Below are positions 32,317 to 42,835 of a stretch of 64,000 nucleotides of DNA, in pieces; position 1 is the first letter of the stretch, and the number at the start of each line of letters is the position of its first letter. This DNA comes from Folioceros fuciformis (Eukaryota > Anthocerotophyta > Anthocerotopsida > Anthocerotales). The stretch spans positions 124,943 through 188,942 of the forward strand of contig JBNGIO010006148.1 of assembly GCA_049999805.1 (NCBI GenBank), in the 5' to 3' direction. The position numbers were made by a program, and so were the translations under genes. Under the pieces are notes generated by a model. The model was given only the letters and a program-made list of their open reading frames with translations, had not been told where the DNA came from and made no database searches.

Positions 32317-32954
32317 GTCTCTTGATCAGTCTCATCCCTCCTTTTCCTTCTTCCCTTGTGTGCAGATGCTTCCTGTAGAAACAGGAGCTGCAGCTTACTT
32401 TTGCCGGTGGCCGACTGTGTTGACCGCTGGGGGCATGCGTTTCTAAGTCTTGTGCCGAGTACAGTATGTGGCTTCGTTGCCGACTTCTTGGTATTCACGG
32501 CTGTTGATTGCTGTCGCTGTGGCGTGCCGGTGAACTGGTGGAATGTGCCGGTTGACGACGCTTCAGGTATGTGCTTGTCCATTTGATGGTATCTCCATCT
32601 ACGAAGATGCGGGGTGCGCCGCAGGCAGCATCCTTGAAACTACCGTTTGGGCTGGTTATGTTATTCATGAGAACTTGGTCCCAGTGTCGCGGTCGTCTCA
32701 AGCGATGCTCTCTCTTTCTACCTGGAATCTACGTGCAGACCTGTCTTGAGAGGCCGTTCGTCAGGTTCACTCGCCCGCTTTTGCCTATTTGCGTTTGCTC
32801 CCGAGCGCTCTCGGACCCGACGAGCGTAGATCTTGAGTTGTGAGCCTTGGAATGCGCCATACCAAGCCTGGTGCGTTGTAGAGGGTCTGCCTCCCGGGTA
32901 GTCGTCAATTTTGGCTTTTCTCTTGTGTACAGTCTCCCTCTGTTGGGGACAGGG
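32317..32954. other. Intergenic region TSSC4 to cytochrome b5
   Basis: No gene was recognised; 3' UTR of TSSC4 and upstream region of cytochrome b5. Confidence 0.4.
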
Positions 32955-33567
32955 ATGGCGTCTAGGATCTCGTTGGCTGAGGTTGCCCGCCATACCACCA
33001 GGGAGGACTGTTGGTTCATCATCCATGGCAAGGTACTTCGCTAACGTGACATCGGCTGTGGAGGGGAGATCTGGACGAGATGGGGGTGCTCATCGATTGC
33101 TGCTTCATCTGTGTTCCCAGGTTTATAACGTGACCAAGTTTTTGGAGGAGCATCCGGGAGGAGAAGAGGTCCTGGTGGACAACGCCGGTGAGATTCTGAC
33201 CAGTGAAAAGGGTTGCTTGCTCTGCTCCCCTGCTCCGCAATTCCGTCGGAGCGGTTGCCGATGGAGTCGAGTTCATAACATAGCTCGACACTTGTACTTG
33301 GTTTCAGGGAAAGATGCGACCGATGAGTTTGAAGACATCGGCCACAGCGTGGCAGCAAGGGAGCAACTGGTTGAATATTTGGTTGGCGAGGCAGAGGAGG
33401 CTGTTGCTCCAGTGGCACCCAAACCCAAAGCTCCTGAGCTAAGCAAAGCGTCGGATTCTGCCTGGGTCTGGAAGGTGTTTCAAATTGCGCTGCCCCTGGC
33501 TTTGCTGGCAGCGGCCTACTACATCAAGCTCCACTCCGAGAAGCAAGATAAGGCGCAGGAGCTGTAG
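32955..33567 (+). CDS. CB5: Cytochrome b5, tail-anchored ER form, 3 exons
   Basis: Exons 32955-33032, 33121-33187 and 33308-33567 join in phase to 134 aa, the standard plant length. It carries electrons from NAD(P)H reductases to fatty acid desaturases, hydroxylases and some P450s on the ER. The heme domain starts MASRISLAEVARHTTREDCW and includes VYNVTKFLEEHPGGEEVL with the first heme His in HPGG, and KDATDEFEDIGHS with the second. The C-terminus has a Pro/Lys linker, then one hydrophobic helix WKVFQIALPLALLAAAYYI and a short charged tail, the usual tail anchor. It reads as an intact gene. Confidence 0.96.
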
Positions 33568-34512
33568 GGTGTTAGAGAGCCCTCAGTCCGTCGTCTAGTG
33601 AGCAGAATCTGTCTCCATGCTTACCTCTGTCTACTCAAAATGATTTGGCTTCCCACCGGGTTTCTTCGTCAATTTCGGGGGCTGTACTCTGTTCTTCTCA
33701 GTCAGTACAAAGTAACTGGAGGTCTGTGAGCCACTCAACCCAGGGGGATTTTTTTTCTGTTACCTGCGACCCGGAGGAAAGATGCACGCGCTAACTGCTT
33801 CCTTCTGTAACACAGCTTCTACACACCCTTTTTCTCGACAGATGGAAAGCCCGGAGTGACAGTGCCTGGTGGACAGGAAACCCTAAAGCTACCTCCGTAT
33901 GTGTACAACCAGAGTAGTTGAAAGACGCCAAACCGCGACCAAGCCAATCCCCAGACCAGGATCGACAATGTGAAACCCCGAAAGGAGGAAGGGGGTGATC
34001 TCACATGGCATCTCCTCCGTCCTGCGGCGATTCGAGCCACCAACCTGCCCTTCAGTCCACAAGTCGGTTGCAACTGATTCAACTGAATCATCAGCAGCAT
34101 GTTCCATCCAGGCCCTTTCATCCACCGCCAGCAGCAACAAAACCACCCTGCCTGCGTGCGAGGAATGCAAGCAGCCATCCACGCAGCAGTGCACATGAAT
34201 GCGCATCAACCCGACAGCTCCATGTCGGGTTTTCCAATCCCATTCCCCGGTGCGCGTCCCCCTGGAGATGGGAGACATGACATCACGTCCTCCCTCAGCC
34301 CCACAACCAGGGCAGCGATACACCACACCCCATGAACAGGCAGATGCATCCTTCCCTCCCCCGCCCCCCTCCCATGACACGCTCCTCCTGCTCCTGACAT
34401 CTGCACACTTCTCACAACAAACAACAGCGAGGTCAGAGGTAGAGGCTGCGATCTAGAGGCAAACCAAAGACGGGAGAGAACCACCAGGCAGAAGCAAGAG
34501 AAATCAATAAAA
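33568..34512. other. Intergenic region cytochrome b5 to STPGR gene
   Basis: No gene was recognised. Overlapping short ORFs appear because the DNA is C-rich on one strand. The last 100 bp contain A-rich 5' UTR sequence before the STPGR ATG. Confidence 0.4.
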
Positions 34513-35661
34513 ATGCCTCGCCGAGAGAGAACCCCCGGCCCCGGGGCCTACCACGCCAACATCATGGCGGTGCGCACCTCCCCCCCGGCATACAGCATGG
34601 CGGGCAAGATCGGGTCGCGCAACGACATCTCGCAGCCGGGACCGGGGACGTACTCCCCCACGCGGTCCGGGAGGGGCCCGGCCTACACCATGTCCGGGCG
34701 GACGGTGGTGAATCTCTCAGAGCGGGCACCGGGCCCGGGAGCCTACTCCGCCAACGACCAATGCACGAAAGACGCACCCCCAGCCTTCTCCATGGGCACC
34801 AGCAGCAGGAGCCAGGGATACAGGAGCGGAGTGCCGGGCCCGGGGGCTTACACTCTCAAGGGCTGCCGTGACGGCCCGGCCTACTCCATGCGCACCCGCC
34901 CTCGAGCCATCAACACCTCCATCACGCCGGGCCCGGGGGCGTACGAGGCGGCCCCCGGGAGCGCGCCCGCCTTCTCCCTGGCGGGCCGCGTCGGGGACCA
35001 TGTCGGTGACGACATGCCCGGCCCGGGCGCCTACAACCCTGACAAGAAGTCCTCAGCTCCCGCATACAGCCTGCGCATCCGCACCAAGCTCAAGGCTGAC
35101 AGCGACGTGCCCGGGCCCGGCGCCTACTCCCCTCGCCACAGCAAGGGCATCGCCTTCTCAATGGCCGGCCGTGGGAAGACCCACCGCGACGACTGCTCAC
35201 CAGGGCCGGGCACGTACGACACTCGCTCCAAGCGAGGAGGCCCTGCTTACTCCATGGCCGGGAGGCCCACTGGCCACATGGGGAGCGACACCCCTGGTCC
35301 CGGCGCCTACACCGTCCAAGACGACTCCGACATGCCAGCCTACTCTATGGCCGGCCGCAACGACCACTACCACGCCTCCAAGACCCCTGGCCCGAGCGAG
35401 TACAACCCCAGGACGGGGCTCACCAAGCCCTCCCCCGGCGCCTTCTCCATGGGCCGGAGGTATAATCCCTGGCGCGGCGAGAAGACCCCCGGCCCCGGCG
35501 CCTACGAGGCTCCTCCCGGCTCCGCCCCCGCCTTCAGCCTCGGCGCCAGGAATCCCGACCACAACAAGGAGGACACTCCCGGGCCAGGCGCCTACTCTCC
35601 CTTCAGAGGCCCCCACGGCCCCGCGTACACCATGGCTGGCAGGCCCGTCGATGACTACTAG
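34513..35661 (+). CDS. STPGR/SHIPPO repeat protein (ODF3/CIMAP-like), intronless
   Basis: A single exon of 382 codons. Twelve units of about 30 aa each combine a PGPGAY-type turn (variants PGPGTY, PGPSEY) with a following PAYSMAGR-type motif (variants PAFSLAGR, GAFSMGRR). This is the STPGR (SHIPPO) repeat of outer dense fibre protein 3 and the CIMAP proteins, which sit on or inside axonemal microtubules. In a plant this fits motile sperm; flowering plants have no axonemes. The gene is much more GC-rich than its neighbours, with CCCGGGCCCGG-type sequence at each repeat. Most other genes here have introns, so the intronless state is notable. A retrocopy origin is possible, but no poly(A) tail or target duplication was seen. 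Confidence 0.9.
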   Translation: MPRRERTPGPGAYHANIMAVRTSPPAYSMAGKIGSRNDISQPGPGTYSPTRSGRGPAYTMSGRTVVNLSERAPGPGAYSANDQCTKDAPPAFSMGTSSRSQGYRSGVPGPGAYTLKGCRDGPAYSMRTRPRAINTSITPGPGAYEAAPGSAPAFSLAGRVGDHVGDDMPGPGAYNPDKKSSAPAYSLRIRTKLKADSDVPGPGAYSPRHSKGIAFSMAGRGKTHRDDCSPGPGTYDTRSKRGGPAYSMAGRPTGHMGSDTPGPGAYTVQDDSDMPAYSMAGRNDHYHASKTPGPSEYNPRTGLTKPSPGAFSMGRRYNPWRGEKTPGPGAYEAPPGSAPAFSLGARNPDHNKEDTPGPGAYSPFRGPHGPAYTMAGRPVDDY

Positions 35662-37700
35662 CCATAGCTACTCCAGACAGCCAGCCAGCGTTCTGCTTCC
35701 GAGCCATCTTCTTGAGCAGTTCTTCTTGCAGCAGCAGCAAACGTTCCTTCGGCAGCAGCAAAATTCTTTCACATCTCTTCTTCCTGCACTCAATGAACAG
35801 GTCGGTAGGCACTGCAGACACACATTCCTCCTCATCAAGACCGTCAAGAGACGCTCACCCGTACATACAACACACAACACTTTCTTGAAGCAAAGTGGAG
35901 AGGCTCCAGCTGTGGTTTCTGCTTTCCAAAGTCAGCTAGCCCCTAGCCTGGGGTTTGAAGTCATGAATGCACCAACTGCTGGCACCGCTCAGCGAGCTTC
36001 AATTTTGGACAACTTCTGTATCTTGGATTTCAAGAACCATCGCCTGAGCTGCACGTGCTTGTACGTATGTTTCAAGAAAGGGAGGATCATCGTATACCTA
36101 CTGCAGGTGTGAGCACAGATGTGCAAGCTTCGATTCATCGACATGGCGTTGCTGTTGTAACTCGTGGCCCTCAACATCTCTTGTTGAGATGAATCCTTGG
36201 TTCCTATACTCTTCTCAAGTGATGAGCTGGTGAGTCGGATACCTGAGCCATCCGCTCTCAAAATGATTCTTGCTGTCTGGCTTCTTGATCATGGGAAGTC
36301 GAGAATGGAAGTTCACACAGGCCTCTATCTGAAACCAGCAGCGTACATGGGTTGGAAATATGTCAGAACAACTGAGGGCGTGAGACAAAAAGAAAATCCT
36401 AAGCTCGTCCGTCAACTGCTCACTCTTTATACTGTTGCTTGTTGCCTTTTTGAAATCGATATTCAGAATCTCGCTGATGAGCTTGCGGTTTGTATGGAAC
36501 GCGAACCTTGAAACGGATCCTGAGCTCACCGTATGAATGCAGAGCTTTCCATTCCTCTTACTCCATTTCGCATCCGTCTTCCACACAAAGTCGATATTGA
36601 CATCTCACACCTACAGCCAGGCCTTCAAACGGATGATCTGATTCGTAAGACGATCCTGAGCTCACCCCATGAATTCAGAGCTTTGCACTCCTCCTCCTGC
36701 TCCATTTTGACTTTCCTTCGAATTCGTCTTCCACACCAAGTCGACATTGAAAGCTCACACCTGTAGCCATGCCTTCAAACGGATGACCTGGTTCGTTAGA
36801 TTGAACAGTCTTTTAACGTTTCTGCTGCCATTGCCGTTCATCTATGACGTTCTCTTGCACCTGTTTCGCTCGTGTGACATTCCTCATCCTATTGTTGCTG
36901 TTGCCAATCAGTGTCTTACGAGACCTATGACCACAAACCTAATCTCCCTAGTAGACGAGCAGGTAAACAGAGCCTTGAAACTGCAGCTTGAGCATCAATT
37001 AGGGCTTTACCCGCTTTACTCAGCAAAATCAAGTAGTCATCCTTTCATCTCCTCACAGCAAGTCGAGAGTCTAAGCGCACGTCTGGCACATTCTTCCTGA
37101 GAAGGGATGAGCTGCTTCGTCAGTTCGGCCTTTTCTTTTCCCAGTTTCGAGTTGTTCAACCGAATCAGCAGCCCGAGCCCACACAGTAAGCAACCCTTCA
37201 AACAGACCTCCTGCTTCGTCAGTCACGTCCTCAAGCCCAAGCCTGCAGAGATTCGAGGATCACACAACCACGCTTCGAACGGAATTACCTGCCTTCCCTG
37301 TTCGTCCATTTCTACATCACAGGAAGTCGAAGGCTCAACAACCTGCACCTCGTCCGATCCTTGCAAATCAAACCTTCTCCCTCCTTCCAACGAGTTTGCT
37401 GGACCCCAGCCTCAGCAACCCAGGGGTTCTCCTACTGGTTCCACCTTCGCAACCAGCTCACCTTCCCAATCCATTTTCCTCGTTGGAAGAGGAAAAGGCC
37501 TGAAACTGACAACGTGGGCCGTGTGGCGGACGAATTCTTCCAAATACAGATGTGCATACATACTAACGTCTCGAACGCCTTTCACAAGGCAGAGACCACG
37601 CGATCAGAGTGACCACCATTATGGTGCTTAAGGAAAGAAAAACTGTGATAACCCAGTGATAATCGCCGTTAACCCCATAAGTACTAAGCGGAATTCCGAG
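35662..37700. other. Repeat-poor to degenerate region without recognised genes
   Basis: Short ORFs up to 174 codons (37107-37631, +) have no recognisable domain and Ser/Pro/Thr-rich composition. A CAG-rich run near 35730-35765 reads as Gln codons in one frame. Degenerate duplications occur at 36500-36800. Confidence 0.35.
36505..36805 (+). repeat. Degenerate tandem duplication, unit about 130-150 bp
   Basis: Blocks containing ATGAATNCAGAGCTTT, CATCCGTCTTCCACAC/TTCGTCTTCCACAC and CCTTCAAACGGATGA occur twice in the same order. A weaker third trace lies near 37190. Confidence 0.7.
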
Positions 37701-37939
37701 CATATTGGGCATTGAGCCATTCTTTATTTAATTTAATAAATATATATATTATTTTTTTCTTCACTATTTAGTAATGGCATTGATAGAATTAAGTTAAATC
37801 TTAAAAGAAAGTGAAAGCCAATATGGTAGCTGCTAGTGTTTGCATATCTTATGTTGCCCTTTGAAAGTGTGGCTTCATATGTTGCATGCCTTATGCATAA
37901 CTCTTAAAAAAGGCAACCTAAAAGGGGTTTAGGTTTTAG

Positions 37940-38560
37940 GGTTTAGGGGTGTCGATATGGAAGAGTGCTTGCCTATAGAATTGTGGAACGGAAAAGTTTG
38001 GCAATAGGCCTAAATTAGTTTAGGAAAGCCTAACTTGGTTTCTTTTTGTTTGAACAGTTGGAAGTTGCAAAGGAGGCATGTGGAGGGCAAAAACTAGGCA
38101 AGCGCCCATGGTAGGTAGTGAGCGGCTAGTGAAAAATTTATTGGATTTGTTTAGTTTTATTTTGATAGGTTTGGTGTGTGGCAATAGGACAAGGTAGAAG
38201 CTAGGCAAGTGCCTACATTAGGTAGTGAACAGTTGGTGAAAGTTTTATTGGATTTGTTTTGTTTTGTTTTGATAGGTTCGATGTGTGGCAATAGGACAAA
38301 GTAATACCACGCGCCTACATTAGGTAGTGAGTAGTTGGTGAAAGTTTTATTGGATTTGTTTAGTTTTGTTTTGATACATTCAATGTGTGGCAATAGGACA
38401 AAGTAGTACTACGCGGCTAGTGANNNNNNNNNNCATTCAATGTGTGGCAATAGGACAAAGTAGTACTACGCGGCTAGTGAAAGTTTTATTGGATTTGTTT
38501 AGTTTTGTTTTGATATGTTGGATGTATGGCAATAGGACAAGGTAGTAGTACTATGTCGGA
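37940..38560 (+). repeat. Tandem repeats around the family A 5' segment, with a 10-N gap
   Basis: Units of about 100-130 bp contain TTTTATTGGATTTGTTTAG, GTGTGGCAATAGGACAA and AGTAGTACTACGCGGCTAGT. The 10-N gap (38425-38434) is flanked on both sides by the same 47 bp, suggesting an unmerged overlap. Confidence 0.85.
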
Positions 38561-39385
38561 AAAAGAAGATAACTACATAGGATCTCTACCTACTTAGCTA
38601 GAACAATACCTAGCTATATAGCATGGAAGATACCTACATAGGGAAAGTATTTATAGGGGAGCCCTATATAGACACCCCATTGACGAAAAGGAAGTGGTAG
38701 AGAGCCAATCTATGTAAAGAACCTACCTACGGTAATGGGGTAGGGAGCTTACCTAAGTAAGGAGCCGACGGCAAGGTGGGAATAGAGAGTGTACCTATGA
38801 AAGTGGCATCCTCACTCTATGTAGGGAGCGAGAATCATAGGGGACAAACCCTCCACCAAAGGGAGGAGTTACTTGAGTTGAAGGACAAGCGAGCCCCTCC
38901 CCTACCTACTTCGGAGTGATATGTAGGTGGTGGTAAAAGGACGCCCAAGAGATCAACACAAAAAAAGGTCCGATGGAAGGTTACAAATCTAAGAGAAGAG
39001 GAATCTCATTAATGGAGTGCCCAACGACAGCTAAGGCAACCGACCCCACCTCCCTTTAGGAGCAGTCCTAGCTACTCCCTTTTGAAGCGGAGCCTAAGAA
39101 TCCCTAATGGTGGCAAAGACAATTCCTAACTTTCAGTGGCACACATTGCTCTAGTATATTATTGCTAGGCCTTAGTATCTTGATAGGTTTGTATATGTAA
39201 GTCTAGTGTGAGAGAGGGGTAGTCCACCACCTACATGTAGGAGAGGGTTCATGTGTTGAGCTCTCCTATAAGAAGGGGCTACAAAAAGAAATGAACCACC
39301 ACATTGTGCACTCTTCTCATGGCGAGTTGTCATGCTCAAAAAGCATAGGAATTTTGTTGCTGATTGTGTGTGTGGAACGGAAAAG
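38561..39385 (+). mobile_element. Family A repeat, copy 1 (unclassified, diverged)
   Basis: Matches copy 2 (39390-40390) in order: a segment of repeated ACCTAC/GTAGGT motifs, CCAAGAGATC...AAGAGGAATC, then CTACATGTAGGAGAGGGTTC, CTCCTATAAGNAGGGGCTAC and CTTCTCATGGCGAGTT. The CTCCTATAAG element resembles a TATA box. No protein domain was found. Confidence 0.75.
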
Positions 39386-39389
39386 TTTG

Positions 39390-40390
39390 GTAATTGATCT
39401 AGGAAAGTCTAACTTGGTTTCTTTTTGTTCAGATTAGTTCGAAGGGAGGCATGTGGAAGGTAGGTTTCTGGGCAAGTACCCATGGTAGGTAGTGAGCGGC
39501 TAGTTAAGGTTTTTATGGAGTTTTTTTAATTCTATTCTGGAAGGTTAGAATAAGAAGATACTTACATAGTAGGATGTCTACCTACATACGTAGAGAGAGT
39601 ACCTACGTGGGAAAATGGAAGATACCTACGTAAGTAGGGAAGGTACTTATACGGTAGACACCCCACCTACAACAATGGGGTAGGCTGTCTACCTACGACA
39701 ATGGGTGGGAATGGTAGGGAACCTACCTACGAGAGGAGGGGTAGGGAACCTACCTACGAGAAGAGGGGTAGGGAACCTACGTACGAGAAGAGGGGAAGGA
39801 ATGGTAGGGACCCTACCTACGAAGGGAGCAACAAGTACCCTACCTACAGAGGGAACATTCCCACACTACGTAGGGAAGGAGCCTCAACTTGAGGAACAAG
39901 GGGATCCCTCCCCTACCAAACTTGTAGGTGGTGGTGAAGGCATAGCCCAAGAGATCCACGTAGAGGAAGGTACCATGGAAGCTCATGGATCCAAAAGAAG
40001 ACGAATCCCAATAATGGAGGGGGGCCAGTAGCTCAACCTTCAGACTCTGCCTCCCTTCAGGAGCCATCCTAGCCACACCTTTTTGAAAAGGGGGTCAACG
40101 AATCTTCTATGGCGGCACCGACAGTCCTAATCTTCATCGGCGCGCACTGCCCTAGCAATTATTGGTAGGACTTAGCCTCTTGGTAGGTGTGTGTAGTTAA
40201 AGTCGGTGGCGACTAGTATGAGAGAAGGGTAGCCCACCACCTACATGTAGGAGAGGGTTCATGTGTCGATCTCTCCTATAAGGAGGGGCTACACAAAGAA
40301 ATGAACCACCACATTTTGCACTCTTCTCATGGCGAGTTCTCATGCTCAGCAGAGTGTAAGAATCTCGTTGCTGGCTGTGTGCCATCACAG
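39390..40390 (+). mobile_element. Family A repeat, copy 2
   Basis: Shares its whole length with copy 1 and its first two thirds with copy 3 (52480-53535). It contains short tandem GGTAGGGAACCTACCTACGA units (39700-39800) and the purine run AATAATGGAGGGGGGCC at 40010-40027, which could be a polypurine tract. If so, what follows would be an LTR carrying the TATA-like CTCCTATAAG. Confidence 0.75.
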
Positions 40391-40579
40391 CGTGTGGGCA
40401 AGCGGGTATGGTATCCCTACTAGGCACCCGCTCACATGTATCGTGGCCACATCAATCCCATGGTCGTTGTAGATTTCCCTGGAATCGCTCCCCTCTGAGC
40501 CTGGTCAGCTACGTCTACCGCTCCCCTACACTAGTCAACTCTCCTAACCACGTACCTACCAATCTGGCCACATGTCCCA

Positions 40580-41110
40580 TCAATAGGTAGGCACCATTCC
40601 TTCACTTGGAAGGGCCCCAGTACCTCCCCTACTGATTTCTACCTTCCAATCACGTTCCTACCAATCCTGCAGCACGTCCCGTCAGTAGGTAGGCACCATT
40701 CCTTCACTTGGAAGGGCCCCAGTACCTCCCCTACCGATTTCTACCTTCCAATCACGTTCCTACCAATCGTGCAACACGNNNNNNNNNNNNNNNNNNNNNN
40801 NNNNNNNNNNNNNNNNNNNNNNNNNNNNNNNNNNNNNNNNNNNNNNNNNNNNNNNNNNNNNNNNNNNNNNNNNNNNNNACCTCCCCTACCGATTTCTACC
40901 TTCCAATCACGTTCCTACCAATCCTGCAACACGTCCCGTCAGTAGGTAGGCACCATTCCTTCACTTGGAAGGGCCCCAGTATCTCCCCTATCGATTTCTA
41001 CCTTCCAATCACGTTCCTACCAATCTTGCAGCATGTCCCGTCAGTAGGTAGGCACCATTCCTTCACTTGGAAGGGCCCCAGTACCTCCCCTACCGATTTC
41101 TACCTCCCTA
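40580..41110 (+). repeat. 102-bp tandem repeat array with a 100-N gap
   Basis: At least five units beginning AGTAGGTAGGCACCATTCCT (for example 40941 and 41043, period 102). The gap at 40779-40878 lies inside the array, so copy number is unknown. Confidence 0.95.
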
Positions 41111-41183
41111 CACTCAATACCTTTTCCTCACAAGGCTCCCTACAACACCATCCTCTACCCACAATCTAGCTGCTCATCTCCCT

Positions 41184-41283
41184 NNNNNNNNNNNNNNNNN
41201 NNNNNNNNNNNNNNNNNNNNNNNNNNNNNNNNNNNNNNNNNNNNNNNNNNNNNNNNNNNNNNNNNNNNNNNNNNNNNNNNNNN
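41184..41283. other. Assembly gap, 100 N, with duplicated flanks
   Basis: The 46 bp before the gap (ending GCTCATCTCCCT) are repeated exactly right after it, suggesting two contig ends that overlap and were not merged. Confidence 0.95.
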
Positions 41284-41560
41284 CCCTACAACACCATCCT
41301 CTACCCACAATCTAGCTGCTCATCTCCCTACACCCAATGACCAACAAGTTTTCCTCCGAGCCTACTCCGCTCCCTCCAACTCTGTTTATTGTTTGCCGAC
41401 GATATTCAATCTTTCCCAGCGCGTACCTTCTTACCGTCCAATCGGTAAGAAGGCACCATTCCTTCACTTGGAAGGGCCCTAGTACCTTTCTCTACCGATT
41501 TCTACCTCCCTACACCCAACATCCATGTAGGAAAACAGGCTCCTATAAAATTAGGTGAGC

Positions 41561-42384
41561 TTGTAGGAGGAGGTAGTCATTCACTTTGGGAGTCAGTCTG
41601 TCACTTCGTGAGCTCTTGGAGGTACTCTCTTCACGAGCTCTTGTAGTCTGTCCCTGCTTGGTTTAGGACCTGCAGTGTGTTGCCGGCTGTGCAACGTCTG
41701 GTAGGATCGCGGGCAGCGTGTTGCCGGTTGTATAACGTCTGGTAGGATCACAAGGTGTAATGACCAGGGTGAAGGGGCTTGCCCCTAGCTCTTGATTGTA
41801 AAGGATGTGTCTTTCTCTCGACCTGTCCACTCTTGTTCCCTGTTTGGACAAGTGCTATAGGCCGGCTATGTTTCATGGCGTCTAGTAAGGTTGTGGGGAG
41901 GAGATATCCAAAAGGGGAGTGTGTTCCCTTCTTTCTTTTCTTTGGGGTTAGTCTAGTGACTCTTGCCGAGTAGGAGGAGTCAGTAGGGAAGTGTAGAAGG
42001 TAGTGGTGTCGTTGTTGGTTGCTGGTGTTGGTGCTGGAGCAAGAGAGTGAGTGAAGGGAGTGAGGGAAGTCACAGATCTGAGAGGTTAGGGTCGTTGTAG
42101 TGACTGGAGCGAGTTTGTGGGCACCGATAGAGGTGCAGCTGACCGCTGGACAGCGAGGCTTGTCCTACGCCCGATCGAAGCTGGAGGGGAGCCCTCGAAT
42201 CCATCATCGAGTCGATTGAGTCCGACCCTCCATCCACAGCAGCAAGGAACCCCATCGCTTCTTCGTGGAAACAAAACCCAATGTCTCAACGATAGTGGGA
42301 TAAGTGTGGCCACTAAAGGTGGAACCCGTCAACAATCAGTGCCCGGGGTTTTGCCTCCACAAGTGGGGAACTGAAAAAGCATTC
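41561..42384. other. Spacer between inverted family B copies, LTR-like features
   Basis: Contains TATA-like CTCCTATAAAATTAGG just upstream (41530-41546) and two imperfect 47-bp repeats (TGTTGCCGG...CAACGTCTGGTAGGATC, 41680-41750). No coding domain was found; probably the body of an unclassified transposon. Confidence 0.4.
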
Positions 42385-42835
42385 GGAAGGCTGTGTTAAC
42401 ATCCCGGCGGAAGGTAGAGACTTGAGTGGTCTTCTTTTTGTTGCCAATCGCAAAGTTTTTTTTTGTGGTGTCTAGTTGGGAGTGTCAGATGTAGGGAGAT
42501 AAGTAGTTGGATTGTTGGGTTGAGGAAGGTGTCGTTGGGAGTCTTCATGAGAAAGCGGTATTGAGTGTAGAGGTAAAAATTGGTAGGGAGAGTACTTAGG
42601 TCCTTCTAAATAAGGGAATGATGCCTTCCCACTGTCTGGACGTGATGTAGGATTAGAATGTATGTGATTGGGACTGTGGACTATCGTAGGTGAACGATAA
42701 ATATAGCTAGGGTAGTTAACCATTGGGATTGAAGGGAGCTATTCCGGGGAAGCCTACAATGACTGTGGGATTGATGTGGCCACAATACCTATGGTTGGTG
42801 TTTGGTTAGGGTACCGTACCCACTCACCCACAAGG
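42385..42835 (-). mobile_element. Family B repeat, copy 2 (minus orientation)
   Basis: Its reverse complement aligns with 40393-40650 and 41100-41340 and, in the same orientation, with 53635-54070. Together with copy 1 it forms a large inverted repeat spanning 40.4-42.8 kb. Confidence 0.8.

Larger units (their letters stand above)
40393..41560 (+). mobile_element. Family B repeat, copy 1 (plus orientation)
   Basis: Starts GTGGGCAAGCGGGTATGGTA, contains GTGGCCACATCAATCCCATG and the 102-bp tandem array. Copies 2 (42385-42835) and 3 (53635-54070) carry the same sequence as reverse complement and have only one array unit. Two 100-N gaps interrupt this copy. Confidence 0.8.

Noticed and set aside
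34868-36112. 414-codon Pro/Thr/Ala-rich ORF overlapping the STPGR gene
   Set aside because: Shifted frame of the GC-rich STPGR repeats continuing into 3' sequence.
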